Assembly: GCA_037903475.1 (NCBI GenBank)
Contig: JBAJFG010000446.1
Coordinates: forward strand, 124,001 to 188,000
DNA length: 64,000 nt
Direction of reading: 5' to 3'
Origin: Ancylostoma caninum
Lineage: Eukaryota > Nematoda > Chromadorea > Rhabditida > Ancylostomatidae
Shown: in pieces, positions 47,183-59,929 of the stretch
Numbering within the stretch: position 1 is the first letter of the stretch
Layout: each line of letters begins with the position of its first letter
Notes under the pieces: generated by a model
Told to the model about the DNA's origin: nothing
Seen by the model: the letters and a program-made list of their open reading frames with translations, nothing else
The model's database searches: none
Position numbers and translations under genes: made by a program

Positions 47183-48839
47183 TTAGTTGACCGATGAGGG
47201 TAACTAGAACAACCACTATTGCATATTAAGAGAGTGTTTATGGGGTTCCTTACCGCTGTGCCTTGGAGGATATAACTAGCTCATTTCACTAGCAAGCTGT
47301 AACTCTCCCAACATTGGTGTTTTCACAAGGCTCAACGAAAGTTCGTATTTTGGACAAGAGTAACATCGAGCCTACTAGGCTTGCACAAGCGTCACCTTCA
47401 GGGCGTGAAGTTCACAGAGGACTATTTTCGAATTGCAATTATTCCCGCTTCAGGTCTGCTAGATCTGCCACAATGAAGTGCTCTATCAGCAAAATCGCCA
47501 AAAATTGGATGTTTCCGAAAAAGTGTGGAGTTTGTCCAGTTGTGCCGTAGATGCTTGTCTTCTGAATGTTTGACTTTACGGTCCATCGCGCATGCTTCCA
47601 CTTCTACTAGTCCGTTCCTTTACGCGGCATCGATCGATATATCGATTACTTGGAGCAAATCAATGAACTAAAGGTTTCTCTGGGAATTCGCAATCTCATC
47701 TAGAAGATCTCGTCAAGGAGAATCCAGAGGTCACCAAGTCGCTTCATATTTTAGCTATCAAATAGTTATTGTAGCGGAAATACATGGCGTTTCAATGTAT
47801 TCCACTCCTTCAGAAGGTTCACCATCAAGGCTGAGTGACCCTTTCGTTTTGCAGGGTGGCCAAAAATTACCCGTGCACCTACCTTAAATCGAATCTAATT
47901 CTCTACAAGGACACATTTCCGGCGGACAAAATTCAGATACTGTACAGCCCTTATAGAGGCAACAGAGTTGCTGTGGCTTTAATTGCCCTGCGACGGCTCA
48001 TTAGGGTTAAAGACTTCTAAACAATCTTGCCGAATATTTACATTAGGCATTGAGAAGAGAGAGTACTAGTCCACAATGTTTTCGAGTACATCGAACTCCT
48101 TGGCCTACTATAGTAGAGCAAAACCTGCTTAGTTAGCATATAGAGTTTGGGCCCAAAAGATTTCGTTTTCTTGGAGCAGCTTCACAAAATAGAATGTTGG
48201 TTTAGTCTGCGAGAATCGTGTAATACATAGCGTTTTTTAGTTTCTGAACTAAAGTATCCCCGCTGATAGGGAAAATTCCGGAAACTTTTCGGCTAGGAGA
48301 CTTTAAATTATCCTTGAAATCCAAGCTGACGATATTCAATTGTAAAGTTTTAGCATCACAGTATTGGTGCACGGATAATTTTCTGCTTTCCCGTGCTTGT
48401 TCGCTGTTCTTTCTTTCATCAGAGGAACTATAATATGTCATGTGGTCTTCGTCTCCCAGTCACATTCTACGCTTATTCATTCACATTGTTGTGCTCCGAT
48501 TTAGGAATATTCGGAAACATTAAAATCTGATACTTTGAAATTATCGAAACGGTAACAAACTACTCATTTAGTCATATGCATAGACGCATCTCTTCCACTT
48601 TTTTCTGGAAGAGAAAAAAACTTTCCGAAAGTTTTCCTAGTCTGAGAAGATACCCGTATTAAACTCTTCAGAAAATCTTAGCCATTATCTTAATCGTTCC
48701 ATGCTGGCAGCTTCCCCATATTCGTTCATGTACTTCCTCCCGATTGTCCAAAGTCAACCTCGTGACAGCAGAAATCCTTTGATGTTTGGCCACCTCGCTG
48801 TAGATATGCTGAATCTTCACGTTGACTTAATTTTTTCAG
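47183..48839. other. Upstream region of the channel gene
   Basis: The 5' exons of the channel gene (signal peptide) should lie here or before, but I could not place them. A codon-like frame after a TTTTGCAG acceptor (47855-48020) reads to a stop without a fitting donor and is only a weak candidate exon. Confidence 0.3.
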
Positions 48840-51800
48840 ATCCATGCCTTACAAGAACGAGTAATGCGTAACGCGACAGAGATCGCCGATCGGCTGAACC
48901 TTTTCGGCTTGATATGGAGTTTAGGCCAGGTACAATAGTTTTCATCAAACGAATTTTTACTTTTTCAAAGCTCAATTTGAGTGTCTAACTGGACTTGAAG
49001 TCCTGTCATGGTAACATCCTCTCAAATCACAATCGATATTTCGGAACACTGACTGTTCTTTGAATTTTGCTTAATTATTCTTTCCTGTTGTGTCCAGTTT
49101 TGATAGTGCTTTGACATGAATTACTGATTGTGAGGTCTTAGTAATCTGTATATATAAAGTAGAATGTATGTGTATATGTATGTATGTATGTTCCTTATAG
49201 AAATCGCGGAGGGTGAACCGATCAGCACCAAACTTTGCACGCTTATTCCTCATGGGCCGGCAGAGGTTTTAGGCTACTTCGTGCCAGGCATTATCGATCG
49301 ATTTATCGATTTTCTGATTTTTTTGCTATTTTCGCCCCGGGGGGGGGTGAGGACATGTTTGCTGGGGTACCCCAACACGCTAAACACGAATATGATAGCT
49401 ATTTTGCGCAAAATATCGAATTATTGGTATGATTTTTCGCTATTTCCGTCCACGGGCCGGTGAAGACGTGTCCACTGGGATTTTCCACCGCTGTAAACGA
49501 ATACGACAACTATTCTCCACGGAGATATCGATTCAGTAACTTCTTTTGCTCTTTCTCCGCTTTTGGAAAGGGACGGGGTAAGAATGTGTTCACTGGACCA
49601 ATCGAAAATGCTCAACCCTAAGTACGAATATGGCAATTGCTTTCCATGAAAACTGAAATAACATTACTGACTTTTCGCTTACAAGTCGGTGGAAGAGGGT
49701 TACATGAGCCTGCTAATGTGTTTACCACCAAAATTAAAGGCATCCGCAATGAATTTGTCGGCACTAGCAAATGTCCTCATTGGTGTGAAATTGCTGGGGT
49801 AGTTAAACACCCGAGCGAAGCCGGGTATGCCGTCTAGTCCATGAATATTATCAAGACAATCTCTTGGGAATCGATAAAAGCAGTTGGCAGCAATGTTCGG
49901 CTGCAGTGAACAATGTATGGAAAAGGAGCTGCGAAGGATGATAATAAATGGGACGTGACGATCGATAGGCATCGTTTCTACTACAGCAATCGCTCACATC
50001 GCCAGATCATTTTGGGTACATCTTCGAGAGTACGAGCGATGAGCTCCATTTGGCAACGATCCATGGAGGCAATCGATACGTATCATTTCCACGATCCTTA
50101 CCTCTTATATCACCGGTTCATTTTTATTCATTTTGAACCAGCGAAGTCTGGGAATACTCTAACTGCTGACCAGTGTAGTCGTCCACCAGGGTAAATATGC
50201 AGATAAAACTTTTACCAGTAACGTTACACAAGAATAACATGTGTGTAAAATCAGTGTTCTACCAGTACATGACAAACCCTTCTCAGACATGGTAATTAAA
50301 TGATGTGTTCACATAATTTTCTCTATTTCTAATTACTTTTCATGCCTAGTTTCATTTACTGGGTTTCACAGCTAGTTTCATTTACTACTTAACTGTACTT
50401 ATATATGGAGAGAAATTTTTAAAGTGTGGTGGCTGAATTCGCTGCAATAATCTCCTGAGTTTTTACGCATAAATTATTTCCATCCAACTTTTTGAAATAT
50501 CCGTATTCTTCAGGCTACCAATTACCCTACAATGATGACATCAGAAGCAATGCCGTCAAATCCGCTTGACGAGCTGTGCATGTGAGTTTTTCTAATAGCC
50601 AGATCCGTGCTCATTTGTTGTGTTGGAGGCAGCATCCGTAGAATTCCTCAGCTCTGAATTGAAGTGCTCGCCCCGTAACGATGCGTCAGCTTACGCAGAT
50701 GCGGTCACTTGTACAACGGCGCGTAGAATCTGCGTGACGGGACCCACGAAAAGTTCAGACGTGTGTGAAACAGCACCTCGATTTCGCGAATCTCTCTTTT
50801 CTGCTGGAAATTATTCCTAGTGGTCACGTTCGGCCACATTAAACAAGCCGAAATTGAGTCTATGAGAATACTGAATGCGAAAATCATCTGTGCATTGATC
50901 CCAACCGCTTTTTGTACTGGATACTCTCTCTGGATAAATGGCTCGGTAGCCGTCACTTCGGCAGTTTTCAAGATTTCGAACATTAGGTGTTCCTCGTATT
51001 ACTCTCCTCTCTGCCCGCACTGTTTGCCTAGGCGATACCTACTGCAACGGCAGCGTATGACAAATGCTCCTCCAATTTTCTCCTCGAATATGTATGAAAC
51101 GCGTTCCTCATTACCACCATTATGCATTTGTGTATTGTTGTGACGGTGTCACAGCAAATGCGTTTAGCTTGCCATAAAAGGGGTCTGGCAGTAGGACTGA
51201 TTTCTTAAGAGTGTATATCTGTCTTATTTGGGCAACTCGTGATTCTTCAAAGTCAGAGTCAAAGTCTAAGAAAACCAGCGATGTGAGGGATTTTATCTAG
51301 AAAGAATATGCTACGAAGAAGGGTTGAAAAGTTTCCGGAATAACAATGAAGATGAAATAAATCCGGTTCAACTAACACTTTATTTTCAACATAATCTCCT
51401 CGAAGTTCAATGCACTCGGTCCAACGTTTCTCGAGCTTCTCGATTCCTTGCCGGAAGTGACTTTTCTCGACGTCCTCGAAGTAACCGTTCACAGCTTCAA
51501 TCACCTCCTTGTTTGATCGGAATCTTCTTCCAGCCAGAAAGATATTTGGATTGGGGAATATGTGAACGTCTGGCGGTGCCAAATCAGGCGAACATGCCGG
51601 GTGGGAAGGATTTTGAACCGCAATTCTGCCAGTTTTTGTTGATCGACGGCGCTTGAGTGCGCTGGAGCGTTGTTGTGCAGGAACAGTACCTTTTCCTTGA
51701 GCATTCCTGTGCGCTTTTCTTCAACTGCGACCTTTAATTTCTCCGAAGTGATGTGTAGTATTGCCCCTTAACAGTTTTCCCTTCTTGAAGATAATCACTC

Positions 51801-54800
51801 AACAAAATTCCTTTAGCATCCCAAAAACCGACGCCATAACTTTTCCAGCTGAGTAGATAGCCCTTGCCTTCTTTGGAATCGATTCTCCGTTTCCAATCCA
51901 CTGTTTTGACTGGCTTTTTGTTTCTGGCGTGTAGTGGTGGACCCATGTTTCATCCATAGTTATCAACCTCCTTTTGAAATTCGTGGGATCCGTCTTAAAA
52001 AATTCCAAAAATTCAGCTGTGGTTCGGGCGCGAATGCGTTTTTCTCCGGACTAAGCAAATGCGGCACCCATCTTGCAGAGAGTTTTTTGAGGCCCAGCTC
52101 ACTGTGCAAAATATGAGTCACCCGTTCATGAGAGATTCCCAGAGATTGCAGTGCAATTTCATGCACTTTCACTCGGCGGTCATCCAGCACCCTATCCTGG
52201 ACTTTGTATATAATTTCTGGGGTGGTAGCTGTTTTCGGACGGCCAGAACGTGATTCGTCTTCACTCTTTGTAGGGCCACGCTTGAATTCCGAAACCCAGG
52301 AACTCACAGTGGAAAGTAAAGGTGACGACTTTCCAAGAACAGCATCCAAGCGAGACTTGATTTCCATTGCTGTTTTACCCTCCAGCTATAAGAACTTGAT
52401 GACCGCTCGGACTTCGTGCTTATCCATAAGTGAGGACATCCGAAGTTGCATGGGTTTAATGAGTTGTCATGAACAGGCTTTCGTTCACAGCAACTTGGCG
52501 TTCCTAGTCAAATCATGTAAAGATCAAGTCAACACAGTAACGTGAAAATTTTTGGAAAAGGAAAATTCCTTTGTGGTCATTCCGGAAACTTTTCAACCTT
52601 CCCTCGTAAGACGAAGTTCGGTAATTTAACCGTATCTTTAATTTATACCTGGAGAGAACATAAGTATAATAATGCAAACTACTCCTATTATGTATTTTGC
52701 TAAGCAGAAAAGAAAAACAAACAAATGAGGATGGAACGGATGGGCAGGGGTGGGATACGTATGATGCTTAGGTAAATTTCTACTCATAATTTGCTATTTG
52801 CGGAAGAGTGGTATTTATTTACCCTACAGTAATTTCGAACATCACCAGTGTTACTATTAGGATTGATTATGGGTAAATGCTCAATAACCTCTTAACAATT
52901 TCATCCTCCAAAGTCGCAATCGGTGCTTTCCTCTGTTTAGAACCGTGATCGGGTTCAACAGCAGGCCCCGGATGACGCGTGTAACCGCTTACCCGTTCTG
53001 ACATCGGGGCTAGGATTCATGAACGCGCAACCAAGCAAGATCAGGGCCTGAATCCATCACTGAGATTACCTAGGGTAAAGGTATCAGCGCTCTCGTTAGC
53101 GATCTGTAAATTTGTGGAGTTAACACGTTCACCCTGGGTAATGTCAGTGATGTATGCGGCCCCAGGTTAGCGAACCAACTTTGCCCTGTTCTGTCTTTTA
53201 CCACTATATATGTATGTTTACTTCCGTTCTTAATGATGAAATAGACCCCTGAAATTGCGTACAATGAATTTACATTACATAGTAAATGGGTCTAGTGCAA
53301 GCACATAATGTACGTGAATTCCGGGATAACTCCACTGGGAGACGGGACTCTTCCGAGTGCTTACGTCCTCATGTACGTCACTTCCCGTCCTTCAACGACA
53401 GGCTGCTTCCGCCTCGAGACGAAAGCGATAAGTACGACCCGATCCCTGCTCGAGAATCTGGGTGCTGTCCGCACATAAACTTGTAAAAACTGCATCTGTG
53501 GATTCCACATGAACTTAGCATTAGTTTTAATAATATTCAATGTGTTTTGGTTGATTATATTTTAGAACAATTTTGTGAGATGATGTGGCAGTAAGAACAT
53601 GTATTTGACGTTCACTTTCTTGCTTCTCCGAGTATAACAAAAGGAGAAAAATAAAAACAAAAAGAGCGAGGAACTTTGCGCAGATAAGAGACTCTCTTGT
53701 GTAAAGGTTTTTTGAAAGGATCACTAAAGAATATCTAGAACAGCATATCAGAATGTTGTTGACGAAAACGGAAGCACTTACACAAGAATTTTTCCAGAAT
53801 ACGGCGAAAATTTCGAGGAAAACAATCCTAACATTCTCCGATGATTTGTAAAACTGCCACCGTGATTGCAGATCTTGCTTACGGCCAATGTACCTCCTCA
53901 GGATCTTTTTCGAGATTTCCATGCAGAAAAAAATCCGCTCCAGCTGTTCATCATTGTGACATACACGTTTCCAAACAAAAATACCGGAAAACACATCTTT
54001 GAGCCACAACTTCCGAGGAGCCTGGGGGAGGAGCCAATTGCATACTTCGGAATTTCCGCACTTGTTCTGGTCAAACACAAGCGCATCTTTAACCTTACTA
54101 GGGAAAGGAATTTTCACGACCATTAAAATTTCGTCAAAATGTGCGTTTCAAGGAGTGCATTATTCGGAAACCCCGTCTGCTCACCCTGTCCCCGTCCAAA
54201 GAATTCCCGAGAATTAGAGCTCGAACACGGCTTTTCCGGCAGTTTTGCACAGAATCACGTTACCATTGAGGTCAGCAGCTTCCGGAAACTGCGGAAACTC
54301 ATTTTCATTTGAAAATCTGTCAGTTTGTCCTACAGAGTGAATGAGCATTGATAGCCTTAAAGAGTTTCAGGATTCTTTCCTATAACCTTGATGAAGCATT
54401 TCTTCCAGTGATCCAACAAATGACACCCTGTCTCAGTTCGTGCTGGATCAACTGTTCACTGACACTTACAATAAGAACACTTTGCCATCGAAACGATCTG
54501 CCACTGTCGTCACCATCGAGTTTGTCATCCAGAATATTGCTCAAGTCTCGGAGATTTCCGCCAGTTTCACTCTAGATCTGCTCTTCAGGTAAATCTTCAG
54601 CTTTTTCGATTTTTGTTGCGGAAAAAGTGAGGGTAAAAAAATTGAGAAACACTGGTTATACATGTTGGTGCTCACCGTACACAGCTAATACCCGTAGAAG
54701 TTTCTTTATCTAAGGAGTTATCCCAATTTCTCCCTTGAAAACGAGAGAAACCTTCCAAGCAGTTATAGGCACTTTAGCTTTTAGTCCTCCTTGGTTCTCA

Positions 54801-57800
54801 TCTACTCTACACAGAGTAATCATTGTGCGAAAACAAACATCCACGTACCTTTCAACCCCAGCAAAGACCCGCGTATAGGAGATTTCAGTGATCCGGACCA
54901 GCTAGCACTCACCACGCCACCTTCGTCTCCACACTCTGATCATCTGCGCATCCGCAGATCCCACTGATATCCCTGCTCCCACTCTCGATCGATACTGAGG
55001 TGTGGTGCATGCGAGGGGGTCCCACCTTTTTCTTCTACACAAGTCCGCCTACCCACAGAAAAGTGAAGTATATGAGGAGTGGTGCCTGTCACAGTTTTTG
55101 ACCACTTTGGAAAAGAATTCTGGAAAACTCTCAGGAAAATATGAGATGGGAGTTCCTCGCATCGCTCCTTACCTGAAGTCCATACTTATTTTCAGCCAAA
55201 TATGGCACGATCCACGGCTAAGCTTCGAGCACGTCACACCTTGCCTACAGAACCTAACTCTCGGGTACCAGGTAACTTCAAACCCTTATCACAGCTTCCG
55301 TTTCCCTACCTCATTCATCACAGATGGTGGATCGCTTATGGACTCCAAATGTGTGCTTTGTGAACTCGAAAAAGACGGAGATACACTCCTCACCCACTCC
55401 TAATATATTCCTCATGATCTATCCGAATGGAACTGTCTGGGTAAGCCTCAACCCACGATTTCTATCTTGTAGAGTGGTCAGCTTTCCCGTGAGACTTCAT
55501 CTTCACAACGATATTTTTAGCGTTTCGTGTTCAGGTGAACTACCGACTACAGGTGCAGAGTCCATGTATCGTCGATCTTGTACTGTTTCCAATGGATGTT
55601 ATGGTGAGTTGGAGAGTAGATTGAGTGATATGAATATTTTATTTTATTTTTAATACACCAGAAAGGTGTGCCCATACGGCAGGTGTTAGTAACAGAATAG
55701 TGGTACGTCCACATGAAAGAAATTAAACTATTAAACAGAAGTAGATGTTAGGAACAATAAAAACACACAAATAACTCATTATACTAGAAAATAAGAACGT
55801 GTATAAGGCCATGGATAGGCCCATATGGCTCATGAGTTCAAGCAAATAAAGGGGTAACTGCGATGTCGCAGATCGATCTCGATTTTTAGGAGGATCTTAC
55901 ATTTTTGTTCAACGGTGGCACAAATGCATTGATTTTGATGACACTATATTGAGAAGTTTCCATTGACAAGAATCAAAAAAAGCAAAAAAGAAGCAAATAT
56001 TAGAAAAAATTGTTGCATCACCATAATTTGAAGTTTGAATAACGTGGACGAAAAAACGGTGTACCTGCTTCTGCACTATTTATAGTTAAACCCTCCTATT
56101 TACAATGCGTCGATGTCCCTAGGTGAAACTGATCAAAACCCTCATTATTCTTTCACTGGAGAAAATGTCTAATCGCCGAGAGTTTTAGCAGATTAAATGC
56201 TATGTCACATTCCAGGAAAGCAGATATAATAACGACCATTAAATATAGACTTCATTCTTGGTGAAGTTCTCCGGAAGATGTACGTAATTGCATTGTAATC
56301 GCTTATCGTAGTTGCACTTTTCGACTGTCTGTGAACACCCGCTTGAGGACGCCAACATGGGGATGGGTAGGAATATTACCCAACGATGAAAATCATCTAC
56401 TAGCACAAATAAGTAGAAAAACAGTTGTGCTGCTATCGAAACAATCCACTGCCTGGAAGAATTCTTTTTGCAGTTTTTTGGAGTCTAGAATATTCCCAAT
56501 CTTTTCGTGTGAACACGGGGTTTACTGAGAGGCTTTCCTGATTGTTCAGTTTGCATGTGTTTCTACAGAATTCTAGTTTTTGCTTGGGCCAAGGAATTCA
56601 GCCCCAACCTGTTTTTGATTCGCACGCTTCCTTGGGTCCCCTATAATTGTTATTGTGTCGCAAATTGCACCCAATTATCACGCTTTGAATGATTTTTGCT
56701 CTTTTTTCCAGGAATGTTGCCCAGAGGCATTTGATGGAATGCAAATAGTAGTGCAAACTGAGTTACCCAGCAAAAAGAATTCCCTTTAAATTCTTTGAAA
56801 AAAATTGGGCGGGAATGCACGAATTTTCCTCTTTTTCCTGAATCCAGGAGAAGAACCGAGTTCTTGTAACTTGGCTAATGCACTTCTCTAAACTATTTTC
56901 TTGAATTCAAAATCACTCTTACAGACATGCGAGTTGGTGATAGAGAGCTACTCATACAACGCAGCGAAAGTAGCGCTCAACTGGAGGGAATGGAGCCCTG
57001 TAGGTCTTCTTCAATTTTATGGTGTGGCTCTGCAGTGAATTACCTGGAAAATGCAATGCGGACGAGCTCTGTGATTGGCCAGTTAGGCGAATTAGCCAAT
57101 CATAGAGCTCTACCTCTCTGCCCACTTCCAGCACAACAGACCATCCCCGTGTTTTATGGATTCTTGAAAGAAAATGGGAGCAATTTCAGGTATTCTCCAT
57201 TGCAAAGTCAAAACTTGCGGATTTCACGCTGTACGGCATGCAGTGGACGAAGAACAGCTTTGAATACGCTGCTGGACAATGGGATCAGGTACCAGCGGGC
57301 CACTATCAAGTATAACTATGTAGCTATGCAAATCTCAACTTTCAGCTAACCGTCTCGCTCACATTCTCCCGTGCCTACGGATTCTACATCCTGCAAATGT
57401 ATTTACCTACATATTCATCAGTGCTGCTGTCTTTTGTTGCGTTCTATATCGACCTGAAAGCGCTACCAGCTCGAATCACTCTCGGCGTTTCGTCACTGAT
57501 GGCACTAACATTTCAGGTGAATAATTAGTCTTGTGAGGGATACTACTTCATATTGTGAATTAATCTTAGCATATAAATATTGATTCGATTTCGTTTTGCA
57601 CAAGAATGGTGCGTTTTCCATTCTGGAAAATCCTAGATTTTTTTCTCACAGCGGTCGCGCCATATGACCGCCGCCCCAGTGAAAGGACTGCAATAGTTGG
57701 AATACACCCTCAGTGTTGTATTTGCCCATAAAATATGTCTCAAGAAAGTCACTAGTATTCCCAATATGACAATGTTTCCTCATGTATATACCTCAAGTAT

Positions 57801-59518
57801 ATGGCACAATCTCTTGTTTTTTTTTTCCTCTATTGGTGAAATTCCATTTTTCATTTTTTATTCGCGATCATGAAGAAATCTTGATTGCAGTACGGGAACG
57901 TAGCCAAATCGTTGCCAAAAGTCGGCTATGTCAAGTCTATAGATGTATACATGGTGTTATCTACGGGGTAAGTAAAATTCACTGGTCCAGCACCTGCTAT
58001 TATTGAAGGAGATCCATGATTTTTTTTTTCAGTTTCATATTTCTAACGATGATTGAAGTCGCTTTTATTTGCTATTTGGAGAATGAAAACAACAAGAGGA
58101 GAAAGCAACGTCAAAAACAGAAAAAATCCGAGAAGGGGTCATTTTTTGGCAGGTAAGTCAAAGCAACATACTGCATTATTTGAATTAATTGCATTATGCA
58201 ACGGTTTCGGGGCGCAGCACTCTAAAAATGGGGTCCGAGGTTCTTCGAGGTTACTCCACAAAATAGATTATGGATTTTCAACCAGGTTTTTGCTAACTAT
58301 TTGATCCTTATTAAATCTTAAAAGGAGTTTACTAATCTAGTAATCTTGATAATTCTAATCTTGATATTTAAAACTCTGGCAGTCTAGGTGTACAAAAAGG
58401 CAGACCCCAGTGTTTTTTCTTCCATATCTCCCCCCCCCCCCCCCCCCTTTTTTTTTTCTACGTCCGCCTCTATAACCAACCCACAGTTAATGGCACTGTC
58501 CCCGAACTTTTCTGAATCGTTCTTGAGATTTTCACATAGAAAAAGTCTCAAAAGGTTCTTGGTGATTTCACGCAGAACTGCCGAAAAAAGCCTGTTTTCC
58601 AGCCACGGGGCATGTGGGCGGAGCTAAAGCGTGGCTGCGGGTTCCAGCACGATGCATCTGCTTACTCATCCCACACCTTAAAGAGTGGATGATGAGGAGT
58701 GGGAATTTTCTCAGAAGTGCGTTCCTAGGAATGCATTGTTCAGAAACTTTCTCCACTTGCCCTAGCGCAGCTCCGGCTCCACCCATAAGCTCTCCAAAAA
58801 ATGAGGCTTGAGAACGGGTTTTCGGCAGTTTTTCGCGAATTCACGTGCACCACTGTGATCAGCAGTTTTGAAGATTTCCTTCTTTCAAAAACTTCAAAAA
58901 CGATCCTGAGATGAGACTGTGCCTTTAACTTGAATGATAAGCTTTACAACTGCTCGGTCCTTGCTAGTGGTTGATAATGACCAAAAAGGACGAAAATGAA
59001 AGTATTTTACTGTAATAGGAAAAAAGACCGTCGAAAGCGATCTGGAAACAATAACTATGGCGCCATTACTATCAGCAACCCAAACGCTGGCGAAAATGAC
59101 GTCAGAACAACAGCAGAGGACCCATTCACGGTGATTTTTTCCTTTACAATTCACATGCCAACCGTTCCTCAGTGGAATTTTTTTACAGGAAATTGCTTCA
59201 AATGGCACTGTACCGCCGGCGCGGACGAACCAGGTGGCAAACGTGTTTGAGTCACTGCATGCACTGGCCCAAATTGGGCTGTTCGCTGACGATCTCGAGC
59301 CAGAGACATATTGGACTGCGGAGAAGGTCGACAAAGTTTGCAGGTACGGGTGGCATCACAATTTACCCTATATAAGCTGTCAAAGATAGGTTAGAAGCTC
59401 ACCTTTCAGGAAACTTTTCCCAGTGGCGTTCTGTATACTCAACATTATCTACTGGGCATATTACATGTACCAAAATATACTCGCCAAAGAAAGTGCCATT
59501 ACCAGTGTTACGACGTAG
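48840..59518 (+). CDS. Cys-loop ligand-gated ion channel, anion type (LGC/GGR-like), 5' end missing
   Basis: Fourteen exons join in phase to about 505 residues: 48840-48929, 50514-50581, 54409-54588, 55196-55271, 55324-55440, 55535-55603, 56925-56999, 57190-57288, 57346-57516, 57891-57967, 58033-58152, 59019-59130, 59189-59343 and 59410-59518. The ligand-binding domain carries [37 protein letters not shown] and [14 protein letters not shown]. The Cys-loop is [15 protein letters not shown] with 13 residues between cysteines, and [15 protein letters not shown] follows. M1 is [18 protein letters not shown]2 is [17 protein letters not shown], with the PAR signature typical of anion-selective members. 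M3 is [20 protein letters not shown], followed by a short basic loop and a final M4 ([19 protein letters not shown]). Nematode relatives are gated by GABA, acetylcholine or monoamines; the ligand cannot be told here. The start and signal peptide were not found. The first two exons are joined by phase alone. Confidence 0.9.
49145..49837 (+). mobile_element. Non-autonomous Helitron in a channel-gene intron
   Basis: It starts A|TCTGTATATATAAAGTAGAA with GTATGTATG repeats. It ends with the hairpin CCCGAGCGAAGCCGGG (49810-49825), then TATGCCGT and CTAG|T. The TC start, the hairpin about 10 bases before CTAG and insertion between A and T are canonical. The interior contains the phrase GATCAGCACCAAACTTTGCA but no Rep/helicase frame. 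Confidence 0.88.
51314..52606 (-). pseudogene. Decayed mariner transposon in a channel-gene intron
   Basis: The ends CGAAGAAGGGTTGAAAAGTT and the complement of AACTTTTCAACCTTCCCTCG are inverted and flanked by TA (51312-51313, 52607-52608). Minus-strand frames give the mariner transposase in pieces. These are an HTH region with SGRPKT (52367-51963), WVPHLLS, the first catalytic motif [10 protein letters not shown] (52008-51799) and LLSDYLQEG, then HNNAPAHSS (51704-51501), where the second catalytic Asp is replaced by Asn, and a C-terminal A-P-P-D-V-H-I-F segment keeping the last Asp. Several frameshifts separate the pieces. The element is dead. Confidence 0.9.
53527..54123 (-). CDS. Unassigned 198-codon frame within a channel-gene intron
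   Basis: An open minus-strand frame has a Lys/Cys-containing N-terminal half and a hydrophobic [12 protein letters not shown] stretch near the C-terminus. The plus strand is also open over 53866-54126. No domain is recognised. Its proximity to the dispersed repeat at 54130-54300 suggests it is repeat-derived, not a nested gene. Confidence 0.2.
   Translation of the reverse strand: MVVKIPFPSKVKDALVFDQNKCGNSEVCNWLLPQAPRKLWLKDVFSGIFVWKRVCHNDEQLERIFFCMEISKKILRRYIGRKQDLQSRWQFYKSSENVRIVFLEIFAVFWKNSCVSASVFVNNILICCSRYSLVILSKNLYTRESLICAKFLALFVFIFLLLLYSEKQESERQIHVLTATSSHKIVLKYNQPKHIEYY
54130..54300. repeat. Dispersed repeat, copy 1
   Basis: The order of segments GTGCGTTTC/AGGAGTGCATT, CTC-rich block, CGGCAGTTTT and CAGCAGCTTCCGG is matched with about 65-70 percent apparent identity at 58710-58880, both in introns of the channel gene and in the same orientation. 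Confidence 0.5.
55604..56924. other. Intron 6 of the channel gene
   Basis: This 1.3-kb intron contains AT-rich sequence with no recognisable element. Confidence 0.5.
58418..58475. mobile_element. hAT-type MITE end fragment
   Basis: A C-run followed by a T-run and CTACGTCCGCCTCTAT resembles the right end of the element at 46897-47174. The rest is absent. Confidence 0.4.
58710..58880. repeat. Dispersed repeat, copy 2
   Basis: GTGCGTTCCTAGGAATGCAT through CGGCAGTTTTTCGC and GATCAGCAGTTTT matches copy 1 at 54130-54300. Confidence 0.5.
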
Positions 59519-59639
59519 GCGATCTCACATTTAATCAGTTTTCCGTTTTACTATTGCATACAATAGCATACCCTGGAAAACTATATTCTTGCATGCATCT
59601 GCTGAAAGAACTTAAAATTGGCTCCAGAGGTCACTTCAA

Positions 59640-59645
59640 AATAAA
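59640..59645 (+). terminator. Candidate poly(A) signal of the channel gene
   Basis: An AATAAA lies 122 nt after the TAG at 59516-59518. A second candidate is at about 59706. It overlaps the convergent gene's 3' region. Confidence 0.45.
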
Positions 59646-59676
59646 GAATTCAACCAGCTCTTTGTACCACAGCCAT

Positions 59677-59682
59677 TTTATT
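59677..59682 (-). terminator. Candidate poly(A) signal of the DPF gene
   Basis: TTTATT on the plus strand (AATAAA on the minus strand) lies about 250 nt beyond the minus-strand stop at 59930-59932. The two convergent genes therefore end within about 40 bp of each other. Confidence 0.45.
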
Positions 59683-59929
59683 TATATTGTTAACATCAAA
59701 TATTCAATAAATGAAAGAAAAAAATGAAATATTTAACAGCGACTTCATGGCATCTGAATTAAGATGAAATATTATACAGATGTCACAGTTAAAGTTGAAG
59801 AAAAAAGTGTAAAGCGAATGACTAAAACTGAGACCAACTTGAGATATGTCATGATCACATAATACTTCACAAGACACAATCGCCTTCATAAATCCGGGGA
59901 AATAAGTGTTGAATAATTAGATGCTTACA

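Noticed and set aside
47855..48020. Possible 5' exon of the channel gene
   Set aside because: The frame runs to a stop and no donor joins it in phase to the exon at 48840; too weak to list as coding.
57004..57189. Open frame continuing after the WREWSP exon of the channel gene
   Set aside because: A GTAGGT donor at 57000 joins in phase to the exon at 57190 and gives the expected channel sequence; the read-through would insert about 60 residues not seen in the family.
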